From the NCBI GenBank assembly GCA_948630815.1, contig CAPIEU010000008.1:3777-67776 (forward strand): a stretch of 64,000 bases of DNA. Direction: 5' to 3'. Within the stretch, counting starts at the first letter, position 1; each line of letters starts with the position of its first letter. Origin of the DNA: an uncultured Clostridia bacterium. GTDB taxonomy: Bacteria; Bacillota; Clostridia; TANB77; CAG-508. This document shows, in pieces, positions 56,171 to 63,944 of this stretch. A program made the position numbers and the translations under genes. Under the pieces are notes generated by a model, which had not been told where the DNA came from, did no database searches, and saw nothing but the letters and a program-made list of their open reading frames with translations.

Positions 56171-56631
56171 GATTTAAATTTACAATTTCCAGCTCGGGTG
56201 GGAGAATGCTCAAAGGATTAAATTTGAACAAGGTTTTACTAGCCCTGCTCCTCGTGATTATGTTGGTCATTTTCCTCTTTCTACTCCTGAAGCAAAAGCA
56301 GTTTATAATTTTACTCTTTTGCATAATTTTAAACTAATTTTAGCTTATCATAGTCAAGGGAAAGTTATTTATTGGAAATTTCAAGATTATCTTCCACCAA
56401 ATTCTGAATATATTGGCAGACAGTTTGAAAAGGCTAGTGGATATTTACTGAATTTAACTCCTCCTAAATCTTCTTGGGCAGGATATAAGGATTGGTTTAT
56501 CCAAAGTTATAATTTACCTGGATATACTATTGAAGTAGGTATGCGGTGAAAACCCTCTTCCAATTTCTCAGTTTGATAAAATTTATAATGATAATTTGGG
56601 TATATTGGTGCTTGGGGCTGTGCTTGCATAG
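56165..56631 (+). pseudogene. M14 zinc peptidase, fragment 3 of 3 (two +1 shifts)
   Basis: The 3' piece reads GVDLNLQFPA, then CGG (56195-56197), skip to GWENAQRIKFEQGF, LILAYHSQGKVIYW (zinc histidine), SWAGYKDWFIQ, YTIEVGM, then CGG (56544-56546), skip to GENPLPISQFDKIY and the end LGAVLA. The catalytic glutamate of M14 lies in YTIEVG. Every motif of the family is present, so the ancestral protein was intact and the enzyme would be restored if both elements excised. A terminator follows. Confidence 0.9.
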
Positions 56632-56660
56632 AAGAGGAATTCTTTAAAAAAATTCCTCTT
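56632..56660 (+). terminator. Terminator of the M14 gene, probably bidirectional
   Basis: AAGAGGAATT (56632-56641) pairs with AATTCCTCTT (56651-56660), a 10-bp stem between converging genes. Confidence 0.8.
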
Positions 56661-56662
56661 TA

Positions 56663-56983
56663 TTATTCTTTTATTAAATTTTCGAAGTTCCTTTGCCTAT
56701 AATATATTCTTCTTATTTCTATTACATTATCTTTTACAACATAAAATATTGTATAATTCTTTACATTTATTTTATAATATTTTACTTCTCCATTTTTAAT
56801 TGTTTTAAAAACTTCGTACGATTCTGGAGCTTCACTTCTTATCTCAATTTGTTTTATTACTTCGCTATAAAAATTATCTGCCGCTATTTTATTTTTAAGT
56901 TCATATGTAATGTAATACAAAATATTATTAAATTGTGAAATAAATGTTGGAAGATATTTTGTTTCGTATTTTTTATTTGCCAT
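56663..56983 (-). CDS. RelE/ParE-family toxin
   Basis: The protein has 106 residues and starts at the ATG after an AAGGAGG site. The pattern KYLPTFISQFNNILYYI, VIKQIEIRSEAPESYEVF, YYKINVKNYTIFYVV and IRRIYYRQRNFENL is that of RelE/ParE toxins. These cut mRNA on ribosomes or poison gyrase. It overlaps the antitoxin gene by 11 bases, giving coupled translation. Confidence 0.85.
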   Translation of the reverse strand: MANKKYETKYLPTFISQFNNILYYITYELKNKIAADNFYSEVIKQIEIRSEAPESYEVFKTIKNGEVKYYKINVKNYTIFYVVKDNVIEIRRIYYRQRNFENLIKE

Positions 56984-57284
56984 CAATTATCCTCCTTGCC
57001 ATTTGTTTCATTTCTTCATGAGAATAGCGTTTAGTGTTAGGATTATTAGCTTCTTCTTCTGCTTCCTCTAAGGCTTTATCAATATCAATTACTCCAAATC
57101 TTGCTTCTAAAGCTTTTTCTGCATCTAAACTTTTTAGCATTTCTGCATATTTTTCTAAGCTTAATACTACCATTGAACCATATCCATTTTTTGTTAAATA
57201 AACCGCTTCATCTTCTTTTAAAACTAACTCCTCTATTTCTGGATATTTATTTCTTAAATCTGATACTGGTCTAATATTAATCAT
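56973..57284 (-). CDS. Phd/YefM-family antitoxin
   Basis: The 103-residue protein opens INIRPVSDLRNKYPEIEEL and continues KNGYGSMVVLSLEKYAEML, the Phd/YefM fold that binds DNA and neutralises RelE-type toxins through its C terminus. It has an AAGGAGAG site. Autoregulation of the pair is usual in the family. Confidence 0.85.
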   Translation of the reverse strand: MINIRPVSDLRNKYPEIEELVLKEDEAVYLTKNGYGSMVVLSLEKYAEMLKSLDAEKALEARFGVIDIDKALEEAEEEANNPNTKRYSHEEMKQMARRIIDGK

Positions 57285-57449
57285 AACTTACACTCTCCTT
57301 TATAATTATTATCGTTATTTTATCATTATTTTATCTTGAAATCAATTATTTATACTATATAACCTAGGAATTTTACATTTAATATTTTTTATTGTAAATT
57401 TATATGATATAATAACCAAGAATTAATTTATTTTTAGGAGAAATGTTAT

Positions 57450-57827
57450 ATGGATTTATTTGAATATAAACATTTAATTGATGGAAAACCTATGCATATT
57501 GCTACAGTGAATAAAGATAACAATCCTAATTTAGCTGTTGCATCGGATGTTAGAGTAATAGAAAATAATAAACTTATTATTTCTGTAAATGAAATGGTAA
57601 ATACACAAAAAAATATACAATATAATCCTAATGTTGTTTTAACTGTGTTTAATGAAGCTTATGAGGGATTGAGAATTTTTGGAACCGCCGAATTTTATGA
57701 AATTGGTAAATATTTTGACTTATGTAAAAATACTTTTTTTGCTAATGGCGAAGTTACACCTTTTGGAGCTACAAAACCTAAAGGTGCTATTGTTATAACT
57801 GTAAATGAAGTATTAGAATATAAGTAA
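57450..57827 (+). CDS. Pyridoxamine 5'-phosphate oxidase-like flavin protein
   Basis: The 125-residue protein with an AGGAG site has the split-barrel pattern PMHIATVNKDNNPNLAVASD, VNEMVNTQKNIQYNPNVVLT and LRIFGTAEFYEIGKYF. Members bind FMN or F420 and reduce varied substrates. It is a stand-alone gene with its own terminator at 57841. The substrate is unknown. Confidence 0.8.
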   Translation: MDLFEYKHLIDGKPMHIATVNKDNNPNLAVASDVRVIENNKLIISVNEMVNTQKNIQYNPNVVLTVFNEAYEGLRIFGTAEFYEIGKYFDLCKNTFFANGEVTPFGATKPKGAIVITVNEVLEYK

Positions 57828-57840
57828 AAAAGCACAATAA

Positions 57841-57876
57841 AACAAGGAGGCTAAATCGACCTCCTTGTTCTATTTT
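57841..57876. terminator. Bidirectional terminator between the PNPOx-like and ZIP genes
   Basis: AACAAGGAGG (57841-57850) and CCTCCTTGTT (57860-57869) form a 10-bp stem, with T run on the plus strand and A run on the other side. Confidence 0.85.
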
Positions 57877-57877
57877 T

Positions 57878-58684
57878 TTATCCTAGTGCAACATCTAATA
57901 TCATCATTAAAATAAATCCTGCTATTAATCCTAGTGTTGATAAGTTTTTATTGTTTTTTACTGATTCTGGTAGTAGTTCTCTGGCAACAACTACTATCAT
58001 TGCACCTGATGCGAATGCTAATAATAATGGTAACATACTTCTTATATATATTACTAATACTGCACCTATTATCCCTGCTACTATCTCAACTAATGCTGAC
58101 GCCTGACCTAGCATGAAACTTTTAAATCTTGAATATCCTTCACTTCTTAATGGAAGTGATACTGCTGCTCCTTCTGGAAAGTTTTGTATTCCTATTCCTA
58201 ATGCAAGCATTACTGCTCCAATTAGTGTCATTCCTGGTACCCCACTTGCTATTCCACCAAATGCAACTCCTATTGCCATTCCTTCTGGTATGTTATGAAT
58301 TGTAATTGCTGATACTAGTAGTATACTTCTTTTTAATGAATCTGTACTTTTTAAACTTTTTTTAGTTTTTAGTACTTTATCTAAAAATTTATCAGATAGT
58401 AATACAAATATTCCACCTAGAGTGAATCCTATTGCAGGTAAAAGCCACTCTATGTATCCAAGTTCTAAAGATAAATCTAGTGCAGGTAATATTAACGACC
58501 AAAATGAAGCTGCAATCATTACTCCTGCTGAAAATCCTAAAATTGTATCTAGTACCTTTTTATTCATTTCTTTAAAGAAACATACCATTAATGCACCTAA
58601 TGCTGTTACTCCCCAAGTAAATGTTGTTGCAAGTAGTGTTTGTAACACTGGGTTTAAATTTTCAAACCATTCCAATTTTTTCAC
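57878..58684 (-). CDS. ZIP-family metal transporter
   Basis: The protein has about 268 residues and eight membrane helices. Helix 4 carries HNIPEGMAIGVAFG and helix 5 NFPEGAAVSLPL, the metal-binding motifs of the GufA/ZupT branch of ZIP proteins, which import zinc and other divalent metals. The start is uncertain: a GTG at 58684 overlaps the GAGGTG element, and a TTG at 58675 has that element at the right distance. Confidence 0.88.
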   Translation of the reverse strand: MKKLEWFENLNPVLQTLLATTFTWGVTALGALMVCFFKEMNKKVLDTILGFSAGVMIAASFWSLILPALDLSLELGYIEWLLPAIGFTLGGIFVLLSDKFLDKVLKTKKSLKSTDSLKRSILLVSAITIHNIPEGMAIGVAFGGIASGVPGMTLIGAVMLALGIGIQNFPEGAAVSLPLRSEGYSRFKSFMLGQASALVEIVAGIIGAVLVIYIRSMLPLLLAFASGAMIVVVARELLPESVKNNKNLSTLGLIAGFILMMILDVALG

Positions 58685-58735
58685 CTCGCATTACATAATA
58701 TGTATAAATCTCATATTATGTTACAAGATATAAAC

Positions 58736-58760
58736 AAAAAAAGCGGTTTCCCACTTTTTA
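58736..58760 (-). terminator. Terminator of the HD phosphohydrolase gene
   Basis: On the minus strand AAAAAGTGGG and CCGCTTTTTTT pair across a short loop, overlapping the stop codon. Confidence 0.6.
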
Positions 58761-60510
58761 TTTTTGTTCTTGAGTAGTATCCTCTACATTATGTGTTGCT
58801 TCTTTTTGTGCTTTACTTATTTCTTTCCAACGTTTCGCTACATATGCTTCTTCTTTTAAGTTTGAAATATCTTTATATTTTCTTGTTAAACTTTTTTCCT
58901 GTTCACCAGTTATAATTTGTGTATCTTTTAATAATTGTAAAAATTCGTGGTCATTTAATGTAGAAATATATTTTGCCGCAACCAATAATGCTATCCTTTC
59001 ATCTATCCATATATAATTTTCATTTTGTTTTCCATTTACAATATTATTATATATTTTTTCAACCTCACTATTTTTAGTCTCTTCATTATATCCAATTAGT
59101 TTTCCTGCTTGTAACATTTGTTTATAGTATAATATATAATTTTTGATTCTTCCATTTTTTGCAACATAGTTAAATCCTAATTCTTCTGCTTCCTCATAAG
59201 CAATTCCTTCTTGCACACATTTTCTTGCAAGGTCTAGTTCATCAGTTATTGATTGTTTTGTAGCTTCTTCTACTATTTTTGTTGTTAATTTGAAATCTTC
59301 TGCATTTGTATTACAAATATATCCGTATAAATCCTTCATCTTGGCTTCCTTTATATCTTGCAAGGTCATTGTTTATATTCATATCTCTATCTGCATTTTC
59401 TAGGCTTGTAAGTAGTCCATTTTCTAATATAATATCTTTATATCTATTCATTAGTCTTCTAATTGCTGGTGGATATATGTTTTGGTCTTCTGTTAAAACA
59501 ACATAATTAACTATTTTTTCATTATTTAAGTTTCTTAGCTCGTTCATTAAGGTCATAACTTCTTTTGACATTGTTATCTTTTGCTTTGTACTGTTTTTGA
59601 TAACATCATTTATAAATATTTCTTTTAGTCTTTCTCCAATTTTTGTATATGTACCCTTTATATTACATTCATTTATTTCTTCCTCTGTTATTCCTAATTT
59701 AGTTAATACTTTTTTATAGTCATCATCTATAGTAGTAACAATATTTCCGTTTTTATCTCTTATCATTTTTTCTCTTAATCCGTCTAACATATCAAGTGGT
59801 ATATATGATATTTGATCTGCAAGCCTCATTAAACAGGCTTCTGTACTTGCTGGAGTTATTTTTCTATCATATCCTTTTTTTACGTAACATTGTACCATTT
59901 CTTCTGTAAAGTCTTCTTCTTTTTTAGTAATTGCTGGGACGTATTCTTTTTCTGGCTTTTCTCCATTATGTGCATTTATTCCATCCATAATTAACCATAG
60001 GCTTTTTCTTATTTTGTCTAACACTTTGTTACTTACATTTGGATTGTGTACTTTTATTTTTTCTATTATTTCATCATATACTTTGTCTGTATATATTAAT
60101 TCTCTTGCTCCTAATGTATTATGGCAAAAATATCCTAATCCATAATCTTCTAATATGTTTGATATCCACCATTCACCACTGTGTCCTAAAAATGTATGTC
60201 CTATATCGTGATGACTACCCATAATTTTTACTATTTCTTCATTTAAACCTAATCCTTTTGCAATTTGTGCTACTATTTTTTCAAGGTCCTCTTGATGTAT
60301 TTTTCTATTTGTTGTTTCTTCATTAGATTTTCTTAGGCCTTTTACCATCATGGTTTCATTACAACTTTTTTTATTGTATTTTGTTAAAACCATATCTATT
60401 TCATTACTATATTTTTCTAATCTTTTTAGTTCAATCTCTCTTTTAAAATATCCTGTCTTAGATTTTAATTTTTGTGCAACTAATTTTACATACCCTTTTA
60501 TTGATTTCAT
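58758..60510 (-). CDS. dGTPase-like HD-domain phosphohydrolase (+1 shift at codon 396)
   Basis: It has an AGGAGAGG site. SHHDIGHTFLGHSGEW (about residues 99-114) is the metal-binding HD motif of the dGTP triphosphohydrolase branch, with a later STEACLMRLADQISYIPLD helix. At CGG (59325-59323) the zero frame stops after IYL. Skipping the C turns DEGFI into DEGFIGYICNTNAED and adds about 190 residues, for 583 in total. The second part would otherwise start at an ATG overlapping the first gene. dGTPases lower dNTP pools and can guard against phage; its role here is not known. Confidence 0.85.
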
Positions 60511-60641
60511 AATACCTCTCCTATATATTAATACTTTTTTAGTATACTACTTTTATGTAAATTTGTAAACCATTATTATAAAATTCTTGTATATTGACTT
60601 TTTTTGTAATATAATTAGAAAAAAATATATGGAGGCTTTTT

Positions 60642-61544
60642 ATGGCTAATAAGGTTTTTGTTTCTCATGGAGATATTATTTTAGATAAGGTATATGATGG
60701 AGATTTAAATCTAATTAAAGAAGATGGCGGTGGAAGTAATTGGAATAGTTTATATAATCTTTCTTATATAGGTGAGACTTGCTATGCTGTTGGTAGCTGT
60801 GGTAATGATTGTGAAGGAGAGCTTGCTATTTCTTCTCTTAAAAATTTCGGCGTCAATACTGATTTTGTTAAACGTGGTAATTTTAAAACAGATATTATGA
60901 ATATTATTATCCCTAGAAAAACTGGTCTTGGTGATGATAGTATTATTCATACTTGGTATTCTCCTATAACTAATAAACGTACTTTATTTTTTAGAGAAGA
61001 TTTACCTGTCTTACTTCCAAAAGAAATGTTAGATAAAGAAATTTATGTATTGTTAGATAAATTCGAGCCTATTAATTTAGAATTTATTAATAACATTCCT
61101 AACAAAAAACTATGTTTAGATATTGGTCATTATCGTTTTATTGAGCATTTTTCTAAACAATATTTGACTAATTTCTTTAAAAAGGCTAATTTAATTCAAC
61201 TTAATGATAATGTATCTTCTTTGTTGTTTGAAAGATTACAAGTTCAAAATGAATTCCAATTGTTTAATTTGTTGAATTTAGATTTATTAGTTATAACAAA
61301 AGGAAAGAAAGGTGCTAGTTTTATCTTTAGAGAGAATAGTAATATTGTTTGTATTGATAAAAGCCCTGATGTAATTGCTGAAGTAGTTGATTCTTCAGGT
61401 GCTGGTGATGCTTTTTTTGCTACTGTTATAAAGGAATATGCATACTCTAGCTTTATTGATTCCAACTTTGTTAATAATACTTTTGAAATTGCAAATACGG
61501 CTTCAAGAGATGTTATTTCTCAACTTGGTAGTAGAAGAACTTAA
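60642..61544 (+). CDS. PfkB-family carbohydrate/nucleoside kinase
   Basis: The protein has 300 residues and a TGGAGG site. DGGGSNWNSLYNLSYIG is the sugar-binding front region, LLVITKGKKGASFIF the central strand, and VDSSGAGDAFFAT the PfkB signature with the catalytic aspartate. The substrate cannot be told from sequence. It lies just upstream of the purine genes but is separated by a strong promoter, so it is probably independent. Confidence 0.85.
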   Translation: MANKVFVSHGDIILDKVYDGDLNLIKEDGGGSNWNSLYNLSYIGETCYAVGSCGNDCEGELAISSLKNFGVNTDFVKRGNFKTDIMNIIIPRKTGLGDDSIIHTWYSPITNKRTLFFREDLPVLLPKEMLDKEIYVLLDKFEPINLEFINNIPNKKLCLDIGHYRFIEHFSKQYLTNFFKKANLIQLNDNVSSLLFERLQVQNEFQLFNLLNLDLLVITKGKKGASFIFRENSNIVCIDKSPDVIAEVVDSSGAGDAFFATVIKEYAYSSFIDSNFVNNTFEIANTASRDVISQLGSRRT

Positions 61545-61562
61545 GAAACATTTACAAAAATA

Positions 61563-61591
61563 CTGACAAATTTCCACATAAATGGTATAAT
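61563..61591 (+). promoter_or_regulatory. Promoter of the purE-purC region
   Basis: CTGACA (61563-61568), 17 bases, TATAAT (61586-61591). It leaves a leader of about 175 bases before purE. Confidence 0.7.
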
Positions 61592-61644
61592 GTGCTTAGT
61601 TTTTTATTACTATTCAGTTTTAAATTATTCTCCAAATAGCGACA

Positions 61645-61704
61645 TGTGTATGTAGCACTTTTTGTTTTTCGAACCTTGAGAAAAAAACAAAAATGTCCTA
61701 CATA
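61645..61704. repeat. Large hairpin in the purE leader
   Basis: TGTATGTAGCACTTTTTGTT and AACAAAAATGTCCTACATAC form a long stem. The neighbouring GCAAGATGGAGTGGA (about 61709) matches the repeat at 25384. It is more likely a dispersed repeat than a riboswitch. Confidence 0.5.
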
Positions 61705-61773
61705 CAGCAAGATGGAGTGGATTTTATGATTATAAATTGAATTGTAACAGATTTTAAGAGGAGGATTTTAACT

Positions 61774-62295
61774 ATGAATAAATTTGATGTTTCTATTATT
61801 ATGGGTAGTGATTCAGATCTTTCTATTATGAAAGATGCAGCTAAATTTTTAGAGACAATGGGAATTTCATATGAAATGAAAATTTTATCTGTACACAGAA
61901 CTCCTGAAAAGGCAATGGAATATGCAAAAAATTTAAAAGAAAATGGTGTTAAGGTTATTATTGCAGGTGCTGGTGGTGCTGCTCATTTACCTGGTGTATT
62001 TGCAGCATACGTTCCAACTGTTCCTGTAATTGGTATTCCAATTCATACAAAGACTTTAAATGGCGTTGATTCTTTATATTCAATTGTTCAAATGCCTTCA
62101 GGAATTCCTGTTGCTACAGTTGCTATTAATGGAGCAAAAAATGCTGCAATTCTTGCTACTTCAATACTAGCTGTAGCTGATGAAAATATAAGATCTAAAC
62201 TTGCCGATTTTAAAGCTTCTTTAAAAGATGCTGTAACAAAAAAAGATGAAAAATTACAAAGTTTAGGTTATGCAGGTTATTTAGAACAAATGTAA
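61774..62295 (+). CDS. purE: N5-carboxyaminoimidazole ribonucleotide mutase
   Basis: PurE moves the carboxyl group on the imidazole ring in purine synthesis. The 173 residues contain IIMGSDSDLSIM, the active-site region EMKILSVHRTPEKAMEYA and AGAGGAAHLPGVFAA. It has an AGGAGGA site. The next gene is purC, separated by about 200 bases of palindromic repeat. Confidence 0.95.
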   Translation: MNKFDVSIIMGSDSDLSIMKDAAKFLETMGISYEMKILSVHRTPEKAMEYAKNLKENGVKVIIAGAGGAAHLPGVFAAYVPTVPVIGIPIHTKTLNGVDSLYSIVQMPSGIPVATVAINGAKNAAILATSILAVADENIRSKLADFKASLKDAVTKKDEKLQSLGYAGYLEQM

Positions 62296-62329
62296 ATTGA
62301 TGTTATTTAATTTATTATATTTAGTACGA

Positions 62330-62443
62330 ATGAAGATATATATTAATTTTCGAAATGGAAACCCTGGTAGCCCATAGATTGCGGAGACAGACCTGCCCGA
62401 TCTGGAGCGGATGGAATGTAGAAAACTAAATATATATCTTCAT
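62330..62443. repeat. 15-bp inverted repeat with a palindromic repeat in its loop
   Basis: ATGAAGATATATATT (62330-62344) and AATATATATCTTCAT (62429-62443) are perfect complements. The loop holds GC-richer repeat pieces (GACAGACCTGCCCGATCTGG). It lies between purE and purC. Confidence 0.65.
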
Positions 62444-62501
62444 AAAAACGGACTAAAAAAAACAATTTAGCCTAATATAAGGCGGAAAAGGGGTTTTTAT
62501 A

Positions 62502-63350
62502 ATGAAAAAAATTAGTAGTGGTAAAGTTCGTGAAATTTATGAAGTAGATAATGATTCACTTATGCTTGTTGTTTCTGATAGAATTTCTGCTTTTGATGTT
62601 ATTTTACCAAATCCAATACCTGATAAGGGTAAAGTTTTAAATAAAATTTCTGAGTTTTGGTTTGATTATACAAAAGATTTTGTTAAAAATCATATTATTT
62701 CAACTAATACAAATGAATTCCCTAAAGAATTTAAAGGTCCAGAATTCGAATGTAGAAGTATGCTTGTAAAGAAACTAAAAATGCTTCCTATTGAATGTAT
62801 TGTAAGAGGATATATTACAGGCTCTGGATGGAAGAGTTATAAAGAAAATGGTACTGTTTGTGGTATTAAATTACCTGAGGGGTTACAAGAATCTGAAAAA
62901 CTTCCAGAACCAATTTTTACTCCTTCAACAAAAGCCGTTGAAGGACATGATGAAAATATTAGTTTTGAAGAATCTTGTAAATTAATTGGCGAGGAACTTG
63001 CTACAAAAGTAAGAGATACAGCTATAGAGATTTATTCAAAATGTGCTGAATATGCTGCTACAAAGGGTATTATTATTGCAGATACTAAGTTTGAATTTGG
63101 CTTAGATGAAAATGGTGATTTAGTTTTAGGTGATGAAGTTCTAACTCCAGATTCTAGTAGATTTTGGCCAGCGGATGATTATGAAGTAGGTAGAGGACAA
63201 AAGAGTTTTGATAAACAATATATGAGAGATTGGTTAAAGGAAAATAAATGGGATGCCTCAAATCCTACTCCAATTCCTGAAGATGTTATTAATACAACAA
63301 GAGCAAAATATATTGAAGCTTATGAAAGATTAACTGGAAAGAAATTTTAA
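62502..63350 (+). CDS. purC: Phosphoribosylaminoimidazole-succinocarboxamide synthase
   Basis: PurC joins aspartate to CAIR with ATP in purine synthesis. The 282 residues open KISSGKVREIYEVDNDSLM, with SDRISAFDVILP, IVRGYITGSGWKSY and IADTKFEFGLDENGD, all standard. A GGCGGAAAAGGGG site precedes the ATG. Length is in the usual range for the longer PurC form. Confidence 0.95.
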   Translation: MKKISSGKVREIYEVDNDSLMLVVSDRISAFDVILPNPIPDKGKVLNKISEFWFDYTKDFVKNHIISTNTNEFPKEFKGPEFECRSMLVKKLKMLPIECIVRGYITGSGWKSYKENGTVCGIKLPEGLQESEKLPEPIFTPSTKAVEGHDENISFEESCKLIGEELATKVRDTAIEIYSKCAEYAATKGIIIADTKFEFGLDENGDLVLGDEVLTPDSSRFWPADDYEVGRGQKSFDKQYMRDWLKENKWDASNPTPIPEDVINTTRAKYIEAYERLTGKKF

Positions 63351-63394
63351 ATTTATTAAATAATTACAGTAAGTTATCTTATCTATTATTATTG

Positions 63395-63557
63395 AAAAAT
63401 GATGTAAGTGTTTATTTATTAATATAAAACCCGCGTAAGCGACCAACTGGAGCGTGAGCGGAGGGCGAATTGGAGCAACCTACATATAAAAATTAAAAAT
63501 TGTAGGTTGCGACACCAAGGGTTAAAATATTAATAAATAAACACTTACATCATTTTT
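63395..63557. repeat. 31-bp perfect inverted repeat (terminator-like) split by an inserted repeat
   Basis: The arms 63395-63425 and 63527-63557 are exact reverse complements and begin AAAAATGATGTAAGTG. The 101-base loop is the second copy of the roughly 95-bp repeat seen at 26888. It lies after purC, where a terminator is expected, and resembles the Crp gene terminator (ATGATGTAAGTA). Confidence 0.8.
63428..63523. repeat. Roughly 95-bp dispersed repeat (copy 2)
   Basis: It runs from AACCCGCGTAAGCGACCAAC to GCGACACCAAGGGTT, an inverted copy of the unit at 26888-26980, with GGAGCAACCTACA in the middle. Confidence 0.75.
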
Positions 63558-63584
63558 CATTTTTTACTTTATAGCAATTCAATA

Positions 63585-63613
63585 TTGACTTTTTGTAATT
63601 GTTTTGCTATAAT
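63585..63613 (+). promoter_or_regulatory. Promoter of the small membrane peptide gene at 63.7 kb
   Basis: TTGACT (63585-63590), 17 bases, consensus TATAAT (63608-63613). The leader contains the hairpin ACTAGCAGTTGCTAGT and an ATATCAC segment complementary to GTGATAT at the ribosome binding site. Confidence 0.8.
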
Positions 63614-63709
63614 GTTTTTGTTGGTGGGATATCACTATTCATCTTAGTTGTATGAACTAGCAGTTGCTAGTCACAACTGTTAGTATAATGCATCTTAGGA
63701 GGTGATATA

Positions 63710-63859
63710 ATGGAAATATACATAGGAATGGGATTCTTCGCACTTTGTATTGGTATTTCTGTATGTCTAGTAGTAGGTATTGCTAGTATTACAAAGTACT
63801 ATGTACATCTTAGTAAGAAAAAAATAGAAGTTTCCCCTACCTCTAAAGAAAACTCCTAA
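63710..63859 (+). CDS. Small membrane peptide, possible type I toxin (paralogue 2)
   Basis: The 49-residue peptide has an AGGAGGTG site. MEIYIGMGFFALCIGISV and CLVVGIASITKYYV form one membrane helix, and the tail is polar (HLSKKKIEVSPTSKENS). It resembles the peptide at 30030 in sequence, promoter and leader. The leader can pair with the ribosome binding site, a known feature of type I toxin mRNAs. No antisense RNA promoter is proven; a toxin role is inferred. Confidence 0.6.
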   Translation: MEIYIGMGFFALCIGISVCLVVGIASITKYYVHLSKKKIEVSPTSKENS

Positions 63860-63875
63860 AAACCAACTCATGAGT

Positions 63876-63901
63876 AAGGGTACTCCCCTTGCCCTTTATT
63901 T
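63876..63901 (+). terminator. Possible terminator of the small peptide gene
   Basis: AAGGG (63876-63880) can pair with CCCTT (63892-63896) around TACTCCCCTTG, with a T-rich sequence after it. The stem is short. Confidence 0.4.
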
Positions 63902-63944
63902 GTATTTAAATTTTATCATATGTATTACAATTTGTCAATTATTT

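Noticed and set aside
41397..56631. The three M14 pieces as separate small genes
   Set aside because: They join to the base at the two att cores and together hold every family motif. None can fold as an enzyme alone.
6479..59325. Frame breaks explained as sequencing or assembly errors
   Set aside because: Errors would fall mainly in A or T runs and at varied triplets. All 15 breaks are at in-frame CGG, always in the same direction, and restore glycine motifs.
6479..59325. CGG reassigned to another amino acid, as reported in some Firmicutes
   Set aside because: A reassigned codon is still three bases. Here the downstream frame is offset by one base each time, which reassignment cannot give.
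61598..61773. Purine riboswitch in the purE leader
   Set aside because: The expected three-way junction core was not recognised. The leader hairpin matches the local repeat families instead.
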